Of a stretch of 32,069 nucleotides of DNA, positions 29,290 to 32,069 are shown piece by piece. The position numbers and the translations under genes are program-made. The stretch spans positions 5,932 through 38,000 of the forward strand of contig CAUDNR010000196.1 of the NCBI GenBank assembly GCA_958430865.1, read 5' to 3'. Numbering within the stretch: the first letter of the stretch is position 1; the number at the start of each line of letters is the position of its first letter. Under the pieces are notes generated by a model. The model made no database searches. It was not told the origin of the DNA and was given only the letters and a program-made list of their open reading frames with translations. This DNA is from Entrophospora sp. SA101 (Eukaryota > Glomeromycota > Glomeromycetes > Entrophosporales > Entrophosporaceae).

Positions 29290-31250
29290 TTGTTGAAATA
29301 AAGAAAATTTTGAGAACGCGTGTATATAACGAAGAAAAATAAATTTTGAAAAAAGGTAAAGAAAGAAAGAGCGTGTTTAAGATAATATAAATATGTTTTC
29401 CTAATGTACGTCAGTTAATATTTATATATGTGCGTTTATTTATTTAGAAAAAAAACCAAAATTTTCATTGGGAAAAAATTTAGATTGATATTGTATTAAT
29501 ATATGATCAAGATTTTTATTATCGTGATATCTCGATAACTTTTTTTTATAATAATAATAATAACAATAACAAACATGATGTTTTGTACAATGTGACAAAC
29601 AAATCATTAATTTAAATTTTTATTTTGAACTTTAAATCATCATAAGACCATATATATATATTTAACCTATATTCTTTCTCTCCTACTTACCAATTTTAAT
29701 AAATTAATTAAAGAAAAAATTTTTTTTAAGATTATTAGGAAAAAAAATGCTAATTTGTCAATTAATAGATATAAAGATAACAGTAGCAAATATGAATAAA
29801 TTGCAAATCTTTAAAATAATGTATGTCACACCAAAGTATTCGACCGAGTGCTAATTTCTTTTTGAAAAAAAAAAATTTACTTTGCTTCACGTAAACGGAT
29901 TCCTAAATTTTTTTTTATAATTTGTATTACACAATGAATCTCAATTTATTTAATGGATATTAATGGATCGAGGTCCAAGATTGGTTTAATAATAATAATA
30001 ATCAATATAACGGATTTCTTTGATATTAATTAATATTAATATAATAATGATCTTTGGGAAATTTTTTCTAATTGCCTATCTGCTAAACCAAGATTGTGTA
30101 TATTTAAAATTTGATAAAGGATATTATTTAGTCATATGTCCGAAACTATTTTTGAAAAAAAGGTGTTTCGCCAAATACTATGGTGGGTCCAATATTTTTT
30201 TTATAATAAACATATAAGTATCTAAATCAATCACCAATTTTAGCAATTATTAAAATTGGTTTCGCCCAAGTTTAGGCTAATTAATTTCGGCAATTTCAGC
30301 GCACCAAGTAGGTAGTTTCAGCCACCATCACTAATAATAATAATAATACTATTAGTTGATAACAATAATGATAACGTGATGACGAATAAAAAAGTAATAC
30401 AATTTACAATTGCACAATTCATCAATAAATTTATTAAATCTAAATAATAAATATAACTAATGAATGATAATGATTGCTATAGAATGAAACGAATCAAAAA
30501 CTTGGGTGATTCGTTCGGTGCCTTACGCGTAAGTAATCCAACAAAATCACACCATCATTGCGTTATTTTTGCATTTCAGACGTGTCATTGTGTTCACCAT
30601 CTTCTAAATAATTGTAGGCTTTTTTGATGGAACGATTTCTACAAACAAAAATTTTTATCACAATCTTTTTTTGACATGAAACAGGAATAAGATGAAGAGC
30701 TGCCATTTGGAAATGATCATATAAAAAGGTTTCTTTAAATACACGCATTTATTTATTCATAAAAGTACTGGATTGACAATAAATAATTAGGTAAAAAAAC
30801 CAACTAATTCGAACACACGGTCATAGGATTCCTAATTTTAAGTAAAGCATACTTTGAATTGACAAATGGAACCGTTAACCGTTTAACCCGTTTTTAAGCC
30901 TGTTGATTAATTTAGTTAATCGGTTAAAATTAATAAATTAATCGATCAGGTTAACTGGATTGAATACACATGTAACAGTAATAAAAATATGAGCGAGTAA
31001 AATGGTTTAGTAGCTAATAAATATAATATAATAATTCATTCATTTCAACAATTAATTTTTTAATAATAATGGAGATAGAAAATGAATTTTATCAAGACTT
31101 TGTTATTGAAGAGCTTGGAAGTTGGACCGGTTAACTTAGCCGGTTAAATTTACATCATTATCATGGACTTTTTAAAAATTTATTATTTTAAGTTTTTTCA
31201 AAACTTTATATCAATTTTACCCTTAGAAGTTTAATATATCCATAATAATT
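29290..31250. other. Long AT-rich intergenic region
   Basis: The 5' flank of the CBM48 gene lies at 29290-29400. No gene is supported; small frames at 30020-30217 and 30563-30748 show no motif. GGTTAAC/GTTAACC-rich segments occur at about 30868-30955 and again near 31120-31150 (GGACCGGTTAACTTAGCCGG). They may be ends of related elements, the second lying just beyond the Tigger remnant. Confidence 0.35.
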
Positions 31251-31259
31251 TTACCCATC

Positions 31260-31710
31260 AACAACGGTAACACTTTCACTTTTCTTTAGTATATCTTTTA
31301 CTCTTGGTTTGCTTGGAACCTCGATTAGAAGTTTCCGAAAAACTAGTAATGTTTGTATTGAATTTTGAATACTAATATGATTATACTTCTTTTTCAACGG
31401 TTTTAAAGCTTTTAATTCATATTACTTTGTTCGAAAAAATTAAAAGCAATTTCAAAAGATTTTACAGCTTTATTTATTGAAACTATTTATAATAACATAT
31501 TCCTCTTCGATTTGCTCAAAAGAACCAAGAATTTCCTCGTCGGTTGCATTTCATTAATCTCATCATCATCAATTGATATATATTCATCTGCTGTTGATGT
31601 TGAACTGAAATTTAATCTATCAATTAAATTATCTACATCATCTCTTTGATAACTTATATGTTGTATTAATGTTGTTGCAACTCAAATTTGTTCTTCGTAA
31701 TCTAAAGGAA
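31260..31710 (-). pseudogene. Tigger-like transposase C-terminal remnant
   Basis: On the minus strand the order is PLDYEEQI (near 31700), TLIQHISYQRDDVDNLIDRL, TADEYISIDDDEINEM, then after a frame shift PTDEEILGSFEQIEEEY. After further breaks come ALKPLKKKYNHISIQNSI and a terminal VKDILKKSESVTVVDG with stop near 31257. DEYxxIDDDE and TDEEIL are typical of the acidic C-terminus of DDE_1 (Tigger/CENP-B) transposases. The catalytic core is not present in the window. Stops and shifts show it is dead. It is a separate copy from the plus-strand remnant at 24 kb. Confidence 0.5.
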
Positions 31711-32069
31711 TAATACTAGAGAATTATTCATGTAAGATTTACCTTAGTAATGTGGATTTTGGAATATAGTTGAATCAGTTGTAACGCGATTAGCGCTCAT
31801 CATTATTATAATAATCAAAGAATCGGCTGTAGCACGATTTAGATATAAAATCCGTTGAAATGAGAATTTTTTAATTATTATTATTATATATCAGGTGAGG
31901 TGTTAAAATCCTAATTTGGTAACATTGTCCTGACTTAACATTATGACTAAATAGTTTAGTCGATTTAACCAAATGCTCATTTAGGTTCTGTTATATACAC
32001 TTCCTGGTCATAAATATAAGGACACTTGCAGATCATCGGAAATAATTGAATAAAGAAACATGAAAAAAA
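31711..32069. other. Right edge, possible transposon terminus
   Basis: The last 90 bp contain TA followed by CACTTCCTGGTCATAAATAT and then AAGGACACTTGC, which has the look of a Tc1/mariner end next to its TA target. The body would lie beyond the window. Nothing else is recognised. Confidence 0.25.

Noticed and set aside
1..32069. tRNA or rRNA genes
   Set aside because: I looked for the GGTTCGAATCC-type B box and rRNA-like blocks on both strands and found no supportable candidate.

Overview
The window is eukaryotic, very AT-rich nuclear DNA. Its coding regions are broken by short GT-AG introns (about 50-113 bp), asparagine-rich proteins are common, and much of the rest is decayed transposons and repeats. 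The gene families fit the arbuscular mycorrhizal fungus Rhizophagus or a close Glomeromycotina relative. They include Uma2-like nucleases, Crinkler-type proteins ending in a restriction-endonuclease-like domain, a large ion-channel family and Tc1 and Tigger transposons. This assignment is inferred from family recall, not from a search.

Four genes can be read as complete spliced models, all on the minus strand. They are a six-exon Uma2-like PD-(D/E)XK nuclease (1994-644, 334 aa), a five-exon NF-X1-type zinc-finger protein (13776-11591, 597 aa), a four-exon Cgr1 rRNA-processing protein (15734-15052, 133 aa) and a six-exon membrane-anchored CBM48/AMPK-beta-type glycogen-binding protein (29289-27825, 334 aa). 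One further open gene of unknown function encodes an Asn/Gln-rich protein with 37-residue FFG repeats (22445-21663).

The remaining coding signal is broken. There is a Crinkler-like pseudogene (6534-4125), a helix-turn-helix-like fragment (7028-6883), an ion-channel pseudogene (about 7050-9000, plus strand) split by a 114-bp insertion with a 13-bp target duplication, a second Crinkler-type C-terminal domain (17555-16910), a Tc1 transposase with two TGA codons (20912-19932) and two Tigger/CENP-B-like transposase remnants (24068-25178 plus; about 31700-31260 minus).

Non-autonomous elements and repeats seen directly are: a foldback element with 16-bp subrepeats (3153-3541) beside a 19-bp satellite (2937-3145); an 80-bp inverted-repeat element (6711-6790); a hAT-type MITE with a perfect 8-bp target duplication (18504-18646); a CCCTACA-ended element with a 3-bp duplication (23759-23925); a 24-bp-TIR element (26940-27082); a dispersed 244-248-bp repeat in two direct copies (21269 and 23279); and a degenerate minisatellite (17650-18115).

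No multi-gene operon-like system is visible. The genes look independent, and the broken ones record transposon activity and decay. The most interesting items are the intact fungal Uma2-like gene, the channel gene split by a precisely bounded insertion, the foldback element carrying a CxxC reading frame, and the membrane-tethered CBM48 protein.
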